From BOG-1112 sp964635325 (GTDB lineage Bacteria; Bdellovibrionota_B; Oligoflexia; Oligoflexales; Bog-1112): a stretch of 43,517 nucleotides of DNA. The stretch is from the NCBI GenBank assembly GCA_964635325.1, contig CAZWOL010000024.1, positions 1 through 43,517 of the forward strand, in the 5' to 3' direction. Numbering within the stretch: the stretch's first letter is position 1; each line of letters opens with the position of its first letter. This document shows positions 25,468 to 34,318 of this stretch, piece by piece. The translations under genes and the position numbers were made by a program. The notes below the pieces were generated by a model. That model was not told where the DNA came from and did no database searches. It worked only from the letters and a program-made list of their open reading frames with translations.

Positions 25468-27831
25468 ATGAAGGTTTTGACGCTTCTAGGGCTCTTGATC
25501 TTAGGCTTATCTGTTGGACAATGTCGAACAAGTTCCAAAAAAGCGTCAGCAGATTTATCGAAAACAGCATCACAATCCAATATGAGTGAAGGGAAGTATT
25601 CTTTGACCAACACTCTAAGTGTTGGAGCCATTCTTACGGTAGGAGGTATGCTGATCGAACCTCTCCGTTTTGGAAAGCTTCACATACTCAAAGTAACAGT
25701 CCTTAAAGATACTCGAGCAGATTATGCACGTCTCTATATATGTAATAGCAAGCAGCGTAGTCTGTGTAAGCCAAGTTCTCAAAAGCCTCTCGAAGCTGCT
25801 ACCGGAATTTTTTATATCTATGATCTACCAATTCAAGATCAGGGTGAATCGGTCATCATCACAGCTCAGGCCTGCTTGCTAGAATCTAACTCGCTGACAA
25901 CGAAGAATTGTGGCGAAAAAAGTAGTAACTTTTATGTAGCAGATAGCATACAACTGAATACAGCAGAAGCCGCTAAACTCTTTGCTGAAATTAAAAGTGA
26001 AGAAGCTAAGATCCAAGATCAATGTCAGAACATCCGTAACGGCTTACGAAATTACCTAGATAGTGCAAATGGATCTCAAGCCCTAGATCCGAATGTGCTG
26101 TCAGCTGTGCAGAATCAGTTTGATTTGACCACTCCACAAATGTGCAAAGATTTTATGATGTCCGATGCCTTCAACGCACTTGCAGCCTATGTCGACAAAA
26201 GCGATACGAAGAAATCTCGTAACTACCTCATGGTGGCATCTCTGGGTACTTTCAGTGGTCTTATGGCTCTAGCCTCGATGTATGGAACCTTTCGTTTAGG
26301 TCGTGCACTCTTTTCAAAGCATGTCTTAGGGGATGCTATAACAGAGTTGGAAGCTGGTGAAAAAGCTATCAAAGAATTGTCATCAAAGAAGAAAAATTCC
26401 CTAACAGAAGCTATAAAAATAAAAGTTCAGGGAGAAAGGGCAGCTCAAGAGATTCAAGATAAGATCGCAGATGTGCAGGAAAAACAGAGTGCTAAAACTG
26501 CGATTGAACAAGAACTTGCTGATCGAAAAAGTCAGGTGAAGACGTTGGAGGAAGAAATTGTTGAACTTGATAGGCAGGCGAAGGAATTGCAAGTTAAAAA
26601 AATAAATTATCAACGAATTCTTGCTGACAAACAAGTGGTGAATGAGGAGTCTAATCTTGCAGGAAAGTTGGCTGAACAAGAAGTTCAGCTCAAATCTCTC
26701 AAGAGTTCCAGATCGCCACAATCTCTGGTGGATCTAACTAAGGAGCTTCTTCAGCTTGATGCAGAGCTGAAGAAAACACAAGCCTGGATCGATAAGAAGA
26801 TAGAAATACCAAGCCTGGGTCAGGCGATTGAACATAGGAAAAAATCAAATTTTGGTGAGATGTTTGACGCTATTTCATTGAGGTTGCCAAGTAACGGTAA
26901 TGAAAATGCAGCAATTTTTGAATTGAATAATCGTGCTCGTTTGAGAGGAATGAGCTCTCGTGATTTTTTTATGAAACTCGATACAAGTGAAAAACTAAAA
27001 ATTTTTGAATCAGGATATAACTCTCTAGATGGAAATTATAAGTTCTATCTTAGCGAAAAAAGAGGAGGATGGATATCTTCACTTGTCAATTTTGGCACAG
27101 AAGATGTAAATCTTTTTCCTGAAGGAAGACGAGACAATGCCAAAAGTGTGCTTGAGCTTAAGACTGGAGGATTCGAGCGATTAAAAACAGAGTGTGAAAG
27201 TAATGAAATGACAAAGAAAAGATACCAACAAGAACTTGCATTCTATAATCAGAATAAGCCTACCCGAGATTTAAGCGCAATTGGACAAGTAATTGAAAAG
27301 GTCCAAAAGGAAATTCGAAAAAATCTAGCAACAGATGCAGCAGTAAAAGCTCTCGAAAGAGATATAGAAGAATTGAAACGAAAAGTCCAATTGGTTACAG
27401 AAGCTAGTGATCGTATCGCAGTTCTTGGGGACGTGACAGAAGGCATGCTTAAACAAAATGATGAAGCTGTTGAGAGGGTTGCTGAAAAAAAGATGCAAGC
27501 TATTCAGCGGCAGGCGGCACTTCATCAAGATCAAGCTCATCGTCTAGAGGAGTTGCGTCAGTCCAATGCGGATGCTCAAAGTGTTGCTGAAAGTATAAAA
27601 GATTTGAAAAGCCAAAAATCCCAATTTGGCAAAGAGGCTCTCACCTTTTGGGGGATTACAGCTGCGACGAGTCTGCTTTCTGTTCTCGGAGGAGCGGGAG
27701 CGGCTCTGAGTTTGGAAGACTCACCACAAACTCTATTGGAAAGTACTCTTGCCAATGCGGGAGCAAAGATTAGAGAGAGTCGAGCTAAGATTGATGAGGC
27801 TTGGAAACATTTGGAAAGTCTTGCAGAGTAA
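25468..27831 (+). CDS. Long coiled-coil lipoprotein with four-Cys head and two hydrophobic segments (family A, copy 2)
   Basis: The protein has 787 residues from the ATG at 25468, preferred over 25465 because AAAGG is 7 nt upstream. In the 788-residue numbering the lipobox Cys is 20 (SVGQC). The head has Cys93 and Cys101 (YICNSKQRSLC) and Cys137 and Cys149 (AQAC..., KNCG), the same order as in the gene at 21050. A helical neck with Cys187 and Cys227 leads to a hydrophobic segment (254-275). Two long coiled coils follow (about 290-445 and 605-720) separated by a compact region (about 455-600). A second hydrophobic stretch (725-750) and a helical tail end the protein. The middle is AT-rich. Unrecognised family; the form suggests a structural or membrane-bridging protein. 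Confidence 0.8.
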   Translation: MKVLTLLGLLILGLSVGQCRTSSKKASADLSKTASQSNMSEGKYSLTNTLSVGAILTVGGMLIEPLRFGKLHILKVTVLKDTRADYARLYICNSKQRSLCKPSSQKPLEAATGIFYIYDLPIQDQGESVIITAQACLLESNSLTTKNCGEKSSNFYVADSIQLNTAEAAKLFAEIKSEEAKIQDQCQNIRNGLRNYLDSANGSQALDPNVLSAVQNQFDLTTPQMCKDFMMSDAFNALAAYVDKSDTKKSRNYLMVASLGTFSGLMALASMYGTFRLGRALFSKHVLGDAITELEAGEKAIKELSSKKKNSLTEAIKIKVQGERAAQEIQDKIADVQEKQSAKTAIEQELADRKSQVKTLEEEIVELDRQAKELQVKKINYQRILADKQVVNEESNLAGKLAEQEVQLKSLKSSRSPQSLVDLTKELLQLDAELKKTQAWIDKKIEIPSLGQAIEHRKKSNFGEMFDAISLRLPSNGNENAAIFELNNRARLRGMSSRDFFMKLDTSEKLKIFESGYNSLDGNYKFYLSEKRGGWISSLVNFGTEDVNLFPEGRRDNAKSVLELKTGGFERLKTECESNEMTKKRYQQELAFYNQNKPTRDLSAIGQVIEKVQKEIRKNLATDAAVKALERDIEELKRKVQLVTEASDRIAVLGDVTEGMLKQNDEAVERVAEKKMQAIQRQAALHQDQAHRLEELRQSNADAQSVAESIKDLKSQKSQFGKEALTFWGITAATSLLSVLGGAGAALSLEDSPQTLLESTLANAGAKIRESRAKIDEAWKHLESLAE

Positions 27832-27925
27832 CAGTGCAGATCTTCCGCAACTTTCTTGTTGTTGAATGGGTAGGTTCCATAGAAAATATTGAAGATAAGC
27901 TCAGTAACAAGTGGGAAACATTCGT

Positions 27926-28390
27926 ATGAAGAAATGGGTATATACTCTCGTTCTTAGTGTTTTCAACGTATCCTCGTTATCCTTTGCGCAAGTGCCGAAT
28001 AGACCAGTACCGGGGCCCGTTGCCACTGAAGGGATGCGGCACGACTTGTTGCTTTTTGACATGCTCCGTCAACTGGGTTTGAGCTCGGAGCAGAGTCAAA
28101 GAATCGACAAGGTTCGAGCTGTTTACTTGGGACAGGAGCGCAAGCTTGCGGATGCTCTTGTAAGTGCGTCTGAGGAGTTGGGAGATCTCTTGTCTCAAGA
28201 ACCCATGGTAAAAAAAGAAAGAGCTCGAGAGCAGCAAGAGAAGGTTCTCAAGCTGCATGCGACGCTTTCAAATCTGAAGTTCGAATTGAAGTGGGATATT
28301 GCCAAGCTTCTAACCCCCTCGCAGCGATCTAAGCTCAAGGATATGACTTTCTACCGACGACGGATGGCCTCTAGCTCCCTAGCTCATTAG
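27926..28390 (+). CDS. Periplasmic Spy/CpxP-like (LTxxQ motif) protein
   Basis: From the ATG at 27926 the protein has 154 residues with a signal peptide (cleavage near LSFAQ). An in-frame GTG lies at 27911. The mature part is helical, with LGLSSEQSQRIDKVRAVYL and LTPSQRSKLKDM, two copies of the LTxxQ-type motif that marks Spy/CpxP/CnrX-like periplasmic sensors and chaperones. They bind misfolded proteins or metals and damp envelope stress systems. No partner kinase is adjacent. Confidence 0.7.
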   Translation: MKKWVYTLVLSVFNVSSLSFAQVPNRPVPGPVATEGMRHDLLLFDMLRQLGLSSEQSQRIDKVRAVYLGQERKLADALVSASEELGDLLSQEPMVKKERAREQQEKVLKLHATLSNLKFELKWDIAKLLTPSQRSKLKDMTFYRRRMASSSLAH

Positions 28391-28420
28391 CATTTTGTGT
28401 GCTGAGCTGAATAAGTTCCA

Positions 28421-28475
28421 TAATCGGCTCAAGATTTCGTTATTTCTGAGCCGATTAGGTTGTATAATCGGCTCA
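28421..28475. promoter_or_regulatory. Three-copy operator overlapping the fic promoter and RBS
   Basis: The 11-mer TAATCGGCTCA occurs at 28421-28431 and 28465-28475, and inverted (TGAGCCGATTA) at 28447-28457. The last two form a perfect 11-bp inverted repeat with a 7-nt spacer. A consensus -10 hexamer TATAAT (28463-28468) overlaps the third copy, and the CAGGAGG ribosome-binding site begins at its end. A protein bound here would block both transcription and ribosome access. The Fic protein's own C-terminal winged helix is the likely binder. Confidence 0.75.
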
Positions 28476-28485
28476 GGAGGCCTTC

Positions 28486-29601
28486 ATGAAATACAACTGG
28501 CAGCACCCACACTGGCCCAAATTTTCTTACGAATCTGAATCTTTCCAGCATCTTATCTATCAATATAGCCAAGAATTAGGGGCGTTGACGGCAAATTTGG
28601 ATAGTTTAGCGCCTGATCTACGTGATGATACGGTTCTGGACTTGATGGTGGTAGAAGCTCTGAAAAGTTCGGAGATCGAAGGTGAAAACTTAGATGCCAA
28701 AGATCTTCGTTCATCGATTCAACGGCAACTCGGTCTTTCTTCGTCCTCCCTGAAGATCAGAGATGTGCGGAGTCAAGGCATGGGGAAACTGATGGTCGAG
28801 GTTCGCAAGTCTTGGCACGAAGTTTTGACAGAAGATGCGTTGTTTTTATGGCATCGCTTGTTGTTCGAAAACCAAAAAAAAACATTTGAAATTGGTTCAT
28901 GGCGAACGCACAGGGAACCTATGCAAATTGTATCTGGAGCTATAGGACGAGAAAAAATTCACTTTGAAGCACCTCCTAGCACTCAGGTTCCAAATGAAAT
29001 GAAACGTTTCATTCATTGGTTCAATGACTCTCATCCTAAAAGCAGCAAAGTTTTTATTCCAGGTCCTGTGCGTGCTGCGCTAGTTCATCTCTACTTTGAA
29101 AGTATACATCCTTTTGGTGATGGTAATGGACGTATCGGACGAGCGCTTGCAGAGAAAGTTTTATCGCAGGATTGTGGTTCAGCTATCCCTTTTAGCCTCT
29201 CTGTTTTATTGCAGAAAAAACAAAAGGCCTATTATGAAGAGTTGGCCCATGCTAGTCGTATGCATATGGATGTGACGCAATGGATACACTTCTTCGTTCA
29301 ATGTGTATATGAAGCTTTGATTGAAGCAAAACATCGAGTTGGATTTAGCGTTCAGAAGCTAAAATTTTGGAACACCTATCACGACAAACTTAATGAGCGT
29401 CAAGAAAAAGTCTTGAATAGAGTTTTAGAAGGTGGACCTGAGTCTTTTGAAGGTGGACTGACAGCAAAAAAATATATGGCCATCGCCTCCTGTTCGAAAG
29501 CGACGGCCACACGTGAGCTTGGAGACCTCTTAGAGAAAGGATGTCTCGTGCAATTGCCGGGAGCAGGTCGCAATACGCGTTACGAGGTCCTGCTTAAGTA
29601 G
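28486..29601 (+). CDS. Fic-family AMP-transferase with N-terminal inhibitory helix and C-terminal winged helix
   Basis: The 371-residue protein has the complete Fic motif HPFGDGNGRIGR (208-219). His208 is the catalytic base and Asn/Gly/Arg bind the phosphates. Upstream, SSEIEG (61-66) fits the inhibitory (S/T)xxxE(G/N) motif, making this a class II, self-inhibited Fic; its Glu65 would block ATP. The last 70 residues form a winged-helix-like DNA-binding domain (ASCSKATATRELGDLLEKGCL). Such COG3177-type proteins usually regulate themselves; the operator immediately upstream supports this. It transfers AMP (or another nucleotide part) to a target hydroxyl. No antitoxin gene is adjacent. It faces the helicase gene tail to tail with a 6-bp gap. 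Confidence 0.92.
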   Translation: MKYNWQHPHWPKFSYESESFQHLIYQYSQELGALTANLDSLAPDLRDDTVLDLMVVEALKSSEIEGENLDAKDLRSSIQRQLGLSSSSLKIRDVRSQGMGKLMVEVRKSWHEVLTEDALFLWHRLLFENQKKTFEIGSWRTHREPMQIVSGAIGREKIHFEAPPSTQVPNEMKRFIHWFNDSHPKSSKVFIPGPVRAALVHLYFESIHPFGDGNGRIGRALAEKVLSQDCGSAIPFSLSVLLQKKQKAYYEELAHASRMHMDVTQWIHFFVQCVYEALIEAKHRVGFSVQKLKFWNTYHDKLNERQEKVLNRVLEGGPESFEGGLTAKKYMAIASCSKATATRELGDLLEKGCLVQLPGAGRNTRYEVLLK

Positions 29602-29607
29602 TTGATC

Positions 29608-31107
29608 CTAGGTCCAACGTTGGTGTCTGCGACCTGAGTTGGATGTGTTGTTTTTTGTATTCGCATCACCACGGTTGGTGCGACGGTTGAGCTGGAACGG
29701 TGTGCGATTGTTGTCGTAGGGACGTTGTCGTTCGCCTTCGCCTTCACCTTCACGACGAGGACGGAAGTTGCGTCGCTCTCCGTTGTGAGCATTTGATGAA
29801 CGCTCATGACCTGAGTTTTCACCTCGTACAAAGCTCGCTCTGTTTTCTTGTGTCACAGGTTGGGGTTTGTAAGACATGTATGCTTTATCGTTGCATACTG
29901 GAATGTTCTTACCCATGTGACGTTCAACTGCGATCAAGAGACGTCGTTGGTCTGGTGAGCAGAATGAAATTGCGTTGCCTGTGCGGTTAGCCCGTCCAGT
30001 ACGACCGATGCGATGGATGTAGGTTTCTGCACAGTCTGGCATATCGTAGTTGACTACGTGAGAGATGCCATCAACGTCGATGCCACGAGAAGCTAAGTCT
30101 GTAGCAACCAAAACACGTAGACGACCAGAACGGAAGTGCTCCAACACGACTTGGCGTGAGGCTTGTGATTTTCCAGAGTGGATCACTTTGGAACGTACAC
30201 CTTCGCGCATCAGATAGTCAGACAACTTACTTGCTGAAAATTTTGTACGCGTAAAGATGATCACGCGGTTCATGTCTGTGTCGAGCAAGAGATGTGACAA
30301 CAGAATGCGTTTGTTTTCTTGAGATACAGGATAAACAACCTGCTCAATACCTTCAGCAGAAGCTCGTGTTGCAGCTACGCTGACGAATGTTGGAACGCTG
30401 GTCATCAATTGCTTAGACAGTGAACGGACTTCATCCGAAATCGTTGCTGAAAATAACAAGGTCTGACGGTTTGGAGAAAGGACTTTGACAATGCGTTGGG
30501 TGTCTGGAATGAAACCCATATCCAACATGCGATCCGCTTCATCTAAGATGAGTGTGTTAACGGATGTAAGGTTGACTCCACCCTGGCTCAGGATATCGAG
30601 CAAGCGACCTGGTGTTGCAACAATAACATGCGGACTGCGTCGACGAATCGCTTGAAACTGATTGGAGATGTTCACTCCACCAATAATTGCGACGGAGTTG
30701 ATACCAACGGGTTCACCAAAAGTGGCAAAGCACTCTTGAACCTGCAAAGCAAGTTCGCGAGTTGGTACGAGGACCAACACTTTGGGGTGATAGGAACGCT
30801 GTTTCTCCGTTTTCATATCGGAGAGCAGTCGGTGGATAGTCGGAAGCGTGAAAGCTGCGGTTTTTCCTGTTCCGGTTTGTGCGCATGCGATCACATCTTT
30901 ACCTTCCAAAACGTGTGGGATAGCACGTACTTGAATAGGTGTAGGTTTGAGAAATTTTTCATCAGCAATCACTTGCTGTAAGGTGATGTCGAAAGGAAAA
31001 TCCTTAAAACTGACATCGGATGCGGGAGTTTCTGAACTGACGTTTGCAGTATTTGCATCATCAGAAGTTAAGCCTAAACGGCTTAAGGTCTTCGAGAAAA
31101 TCTTCAT
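29608..31107 (-). CDS. rhlE: DEAD-box RNA helicase, RhlE type
   Basis: The 499-residue protein has the full helicase core: Q motif (KPTPIQ), motif I AQTGTGKT, PTRELALQ, motif II DEAD, SAT, and motif VI HRIGRTGR. The order and the C-terminal Arg/Gly/Asn-rich tail (about 430-499) match RhlE-like proteins that remodel rRNA or mRNA. The tail contains an EGEGEGER run and Asn-rich repeats for RNA contact. An AGGAG lies upstream of the ATG. The gap to the divergent sulfite dehydrogenase gene is 277 bp, long enough for a leader RNA, but I see no recognisable cold-shock box or riboswitch. Confidence 0.93.
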   Translation of the reverse strand: MKIFSKTLSRLGLTSDDANTANVSSETPASDVSFKDFPFDITLQQVIADEKFLKPTPIQVRAIPHVLEGKDVIACAQTGTGKTAAFTLPTIHRLLSDMKTEKQRSYHPKVLVLVPTRELALQVQECFATFGEPVGINSVAIIGGVNISNQFQAIRRRSPHVIVATPGRLLDILSQGGVNLTSVNTLILDEADRMLDMGFIPDTQRIVKVLSPNRQTLLFSATISDEVRSLSKQLMTSVPTFVSVAATRASAEGIEQVVYPVSQENKRILLSHLLLDTDMNRVIIFTRTKFSASKLSDYLMREGVRSKVIHSGKSQASRQVVLEHFRSGRLRVLVATDLASRGIDVDGISHVVNYDMPDCAETYIHRIGRTGRANRTGNAISFCSPDQRRLLIAVERHMGKNIPVCNDKAYMSYKPQPVTQENRASFVRGENSGHERSSNAHNGERRNFRPRREGEGEGERQRPYDNNRTPFQLNRRTNRGDANTKNNTSNSGRRHQRWT

Positions 31108-31384
31108 TTGTAAGAGCTCCTGAATAGAATTCTAAATTTGGAATGGTCAGGGCTGAAGGCAGAAGAGAGGTTTTTGAAGTAAACCAGGGAAGGGATGAAC
31201 ATCAAAACAATTGCCATCAGGCACGACAAAAATTTAACTAGAACCACTCTAACCCATGGCGATAAAAAAAGCTAGTGAGATTCCGGCGTAGGGCCTAAGT
31301 CTCAAGCATTTGATGGAATATTCCGCAAATTTTTCTTGCAGAACTTCGAAGTCGTTCTATTCTGAGCGTCCTAAAGGAGGTTTT

Positions 31385-32587
31385 ATGGATTTAGATCGCC
31401 GCCAATTTCTCAAGGGCCTCACGTATTCCTCATTAGTTGCGCCCCTTGCTTTGCGTTCCCTAGCTCAGACATCTTATGCAGCCGAGCCGCTCGAGGGTAA
31501 AAAGGGCCTGCGTATACTCAACGATCGTCCCATGGTTGCAGAAGCGAATTTAACTGTTCTGGATGAGGAAATTACATCTACCGAGCACATGTTTGTCCGC
31601 AATAATGGAATGGTACCCACAATCGCAACATCTAAAGACATCAGTGACTGGCGACTTGTGATCGATGGTGAGGTTAGCAAACCTCTGCAACTGTCGATGC
31701 ATGACCTAAAAACACGCTTTAAAAAATATTCGTACGCGATGGTTCTTGAATGTGCAGGCAATGGTCGAGCTGGATACTATCCTCCTGGTGAAGGGAGTCA
31801 GTGGACTTACGGAGGTGTTGGGTGTCCGCTATGGGAGGGAGTTCGTCTCAAGGATGTGTTGGAGAGTGCAGGTGTGAAGACATCTGCTGTTTTTCTTGCG
31901 TACTATGGACATGATATTCATCCGAGTGGTGATCTCAGCAAAGACCCGATCTCACGAGGTGTCCCTATTGCAAAAGCTTTGGATGAAATGACTCTCATCG
32001 CTTTTGGAATGAACGGAAAAGACTTGCCAGCAGTGCATGGCTATCCTGCACGTTTGATCTGTCCAGGCTATCCGGCATCGACGAGTGGTAAGTGGCTCAA
32101 ACGTTTGTGGGTTCGTGATCGTGTGCATGATGGTGTGAAGATGACAGGTAAATCCTACAAGGTTCCTCGTGTACCCATTGCTCCTGGTGCAGATATCGAT
32201 GAGAAAGACATGAAGATCATTGAACAGATGCCTGTCAAATCGTTGATCACATCTCCTTTGTGCAATACAAAAATTTCTCTAGCAAAACATAAAAGCACCG
32301 TGTTCCGAGGTTTTGCATGGAGTGGACATGGGGACATTCGAGAGGTTCATGTTAGCAAAGACTTTGGACAAAGCTGGCATAAGGCTCATTTGAAAGCCCC
32401 ACGTAATCGTTTTGCATGGCAACGTTGGGAGTGCTCCCTGACATTTGCAGAGCGAGGGTACTATGAAATATGGGCACGTGCTACAGACAGCACGGGTACT
32501 ATGCAACCGATGGTTGTTCCAGGGTGGAATCCAGAAGGTTACCTAAACAATGCTATGCCAAGGATTGCTGTTCATGTCTCTGCTTAG
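31385..32587 (+). CDS. sorA: Sulfite dehydrogenase molybdopterin subunit (SorA/SoxC-like), Tat-exported
   Basis: The 400-residue protein starts at an ATG 4 nt after AAAGGAGG (31373-31380). A twin-arginine signal (RRQFLKG, 5-11) directs the folded molybdoprotein to the periplasm. The sulfite oxidase core has Cys123 in LECAGNGR as molybdenum ligand, and HGYPARLICPGYP with STSGKWLK (about 218-239) for cofactor binding. A C-terminal dimerisation domain runs from about residue 270 (SHWKAH-type strand, GYYEIWARATDSTG). It lacks a b5 heme domain, so it matches SorA or SoxC. The cytochrome c gene overlapping its end makes a SorAB-type unit. It oxidises sulfite to sulfate. Confidence 0.9.
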   Translation: MDLDRRQFLKGLTYSSLVAPLALRSLAQTSYAAEPLEGKKGLRILNDRPMVAEANLTVLDEEITSTEHMFVRNNGMVPTIATSKDISDWRLVIDGEVSKPLQLSMHDLKTRFKKYSYAMVLECAGNGRAGYYPPGEGSQWTYGGVGCPLWEGVRLKDVLESAGVKTSAVFLAYYGHDIHPSGDLSKDPISRGVPIAKALDEMTLIAFGMNGKDLPAVHGYPARLICPGYPASTSGKWLKRLWVRDRVHDGVKMTGKSYKVPRVPIAPGADIDEKDMKIIEQMPVKSLITSPLCNTKISLAKHKSTVFRGFAWSGHGDIREVHVSKDFGQSWHKAHLKAPRNRFAWQRWECSLTFAERGYYEIWARATDSTGTMQPMVVPGWNPEGYLNNAMPRIAVHVSA

Positions 32588-32921
32588 AAAAATATTCTAT
32601 GGTGTTGGCTCTGTCTGTCTTCTCTCCTCCATGCTGCACGGAGAGGATCTACCACCTGGACCCAATCGTGAGCTAGTGATGGCAAACTGCCTAGCATGTC
32701 ATTCCGCAAAACTCATCTTACAAAATCGCATGACCCGTCAGCGTTGGGACGAAAAAATTAGCTGGATGCAAAAGACACAGAATCTTTGGCCTCTGAGCAA
32801 GGAGGTTCGCTCAAAAATTCTCGACTATTTGGAGACGGTCCAGGGTGTGCAAAATTCTCTCCCCAAACGTGATGCGATGGACGGATTGGGTCCACGCAAC
32901 GTGAATGTTCTGCCAAATTAA
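32574..32921 (+). CDS. sorB: Monoheme cytochrome c partner of the sulfite dehydrogenase (SorB-like)
   Basis: The 115-residue protein starts at the ATG 32574, 14 bp before the sorA stop, after AAGGA at 32561-32565. An upstream in-frame ATG at 32550 would spoil the signal peptide. The signal peptide ends near MLHG; heme c is bound at CLACH (Cys39, Cys42, His43) and Met65 could be the sixth ligand. It takes electrons from the molybdenum enzyme and passes them to the respiratory chain. Size and overlap fit SorB of SorAB enzymes. Confidence 0.85.
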   Translation: MSLLRKIFYGVGSVCLLSSMLHGEDLPPGPNRELVMANCLACHSAKLILQNRMTRQRWDEKISWMQKTQNLWPLSKEVRSKILDYLETVQGVQNSLPKRDAMDGLGPRNVNVLPN

Positions 32922-32934
32922 TTTTTAAAATTAA
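32918..32934. other. AT-only palindrome at the end of sorB
   Basis: TTAATTTT and AAAATTAA are inverted around one base, overlapping the sorB stop codon. All pairs are A-T, so the hairpin is weak for termination; it could mark a transcription boundary. Confidence 0.35.
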
Positions 32935-32942
32935 ATAGTTAT

Positions 32943-33007
32943 AAAAATTGTAGGTTGACCTACTAAAAATTGTAGGTTGACCTACTAAAAATTGTAGATC
33001 ATTCTAG
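32943..33007. promoter_or_regulatory. Tandem palindromic repeats upstream of the DUF4143 ATPase gene
   Basis: A 22-bp unit is repeated exactly at 32943-32964 and 32965-32986, with a degraded third copy from 32987. Each unit contains the palindrome GTAGGTTGACCTAC (32950-32963, 32972-32985); the third has GTAGATCATTCTAG (32994-33007). Successive centres are 22 bp apart, about two helical turns, so a dimeric regulator could bind side by side on the same face. TTGACC inside each palindrome resembles a -35 element; the second is 18 bp from a poor ATTCTA -10 at 33001. Confidence 0.7.
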
Positions 33008-33056
33008 GAGTCTGAAATTTGCACTGAACCTTGGCATGGGACCATGGAGAAACTAT

Positions 33057-34214
33057 ATGAATACAGTTATTCAACTTCCTTTTGTAAAGCATCTTGATAG
33101 AAATCTGAGTCTAAAGAATGGTCTCTTGCAAGTGATCTTAGGTCCACGTCAGGTCGGAAAAACTACGACCGTATTAGATTATTTGGAGCGCGAACATAGT
33201 GGGGCTTTTCATTACGTCAGTGCGGATCGTCTGCTGAATACCGGTAGTGCTTGGCTAATGGAACAGTGGCAACTTGCGCTCGAACAAGAAAAGTTGCTTG
33301 TAATCGATGAAATTCAGAAGTGTGAGAATTGGTCTGAGGTCATTAAAAAACTTTGGGATGATGCCAAACGTGCAAAGATATCGATGTCTTGTGTGTTGTT
33401 GGGATCAAGCTCTTTGGAGATTCAAAAGGGTCTGACGGAGAGTTTGACTGGCCGTTTTCAGTTGATCAAAACGTTTCATTGGAATTTCTTTGAGTCTAAA
33501 CTTGCGTATCCTGAATTTGATTTGGAAACCTATTTGCGTATCGGAGGTTACCCAGGATCCTATGCTTTTAGAGACAACAAAGATTGGGTGGACTATGTTA
33601 AAAATTCAATCATTGCAACTGTGATTGAAAAAGATATTTTGCAGTACCACAATGTGAAAAGTCCTGCTCTATTTAAGCAGGCTTTTGAGATGATTTGCTC
33701 TTATCCAGCGCAAGAAATTAGCTACAACAAGTTGCTCGGACAGATTCAAGACAAGGGCAATACCGACCTTGTTAAATATTATCTTTCGCTCTATGAGGGG
33801 GCTTTTCTACTCGCTGTTCTGCAAAAATATTCCGAACGTGTACTTAAAACCAAATCTTCATCCCCTAAAGTCTTGCTTTTGGCACCTGCACTCTATTATT
33901 TGAGTATTCTTGATACTCATTATACTAGCGAAGAGCGTGGTCGTGCCTTTGAACTCTGCGTTGGAGCACAGCTCTACCGTACGGAGGCTACACTTTACTA
34001 TTGGCGTGAGGGAAATTTCGAAGTGGACTACGTTGTAAAACTGGGAAGGCGTGTTTACGCTGTTGAGGTGAAGAGTGGACGAAAGAAAGCTAACAAGGGC
34101 CTGGAGCAGATTCGAACCCATTTTCCTCACATAAAGATCCTAGTCGTCACTCCGGAAAATTACCTTGTCTTTGAACAAGACCCGCTAGCTTACCTTGCAA
34201 AATATGCTGTTTAG
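33057..34214 (+). CDS. AAA ATPase with DUF4143 (DEXX/AAA_14 type)
   Basis: The protein has 385 residues from the ATG at 33057 (GGAGA 6 nt upstream); an in-frame ATG lies at 33036. The N-terminal AAA_14 domain has the P-loop GPRQVGKTT and Walker B LLVIDEIQKC, then LLGSSSLEIQKG as sensor. The C-terminal DUF4143 part has EVDYVVKLGRRVYAVEVKSGRKK, a PD-(D/E)xK nuclease-like E-V-K core. Family members are common, of unknown role, and sometimes sit in mobile or toxin-antitoxin-like settings. The tandem operator upstream suggests tight control by a regulator not encoded next to it. Confidence 0.85.
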   Translation: MNTVIQLPFVKHLDRNLSLKNGLLQVILGPRQVGKTTTVLDYLEREHSGAFHYVSADRLLNTGSAWLMEQWQLALEQEKLLVIDEIQKCENWSEVIKKLWDDAKRAKISMSCVLLGSSSLEIQKGLTESLTGRFQLIKTFHWNFFESKLAYPEFDLETYLRIGGYPGSYAFRDNKDWVDYVKNSIIATVIEKDILQYHNVKSPALFKQAFEMICSYPAQEISYNKLLGQIQDKGNTDLVKYYLSLYEGAFLLAVLQKYSERVLKTKSSSPKVLLLAPALYYLSILDTHYTSEERGRAFELCVGAQLYRTEATLYYWREGNFEVDYVVKLGRRVYAVEVKSGRKKANKGLEQIRTHFPHIKILVVTPENYLVFEQDPLAYLAKYAV

Positions 34215-34318
34215 ACTGCCAAATTTGATCTCAATATGTGTATGCAGATAGGGCTTGACGGTGTTGGTCTTCAGGTGTTAATCGAAGCGATCATCAAAAA
34301 AAACCTGGAGATCATTTC

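Noticed and set aside
28421..28475. Terminal inverted repeats of a mobile element
   Set aside because: No transposase lies nearby, and the three alternating copies sit on a promoter and RBS, fitting an operator.
32943..33007. Short CRISPR-like array
   Set aside because: The repeats abut without unique spacers and no cas genes are near.
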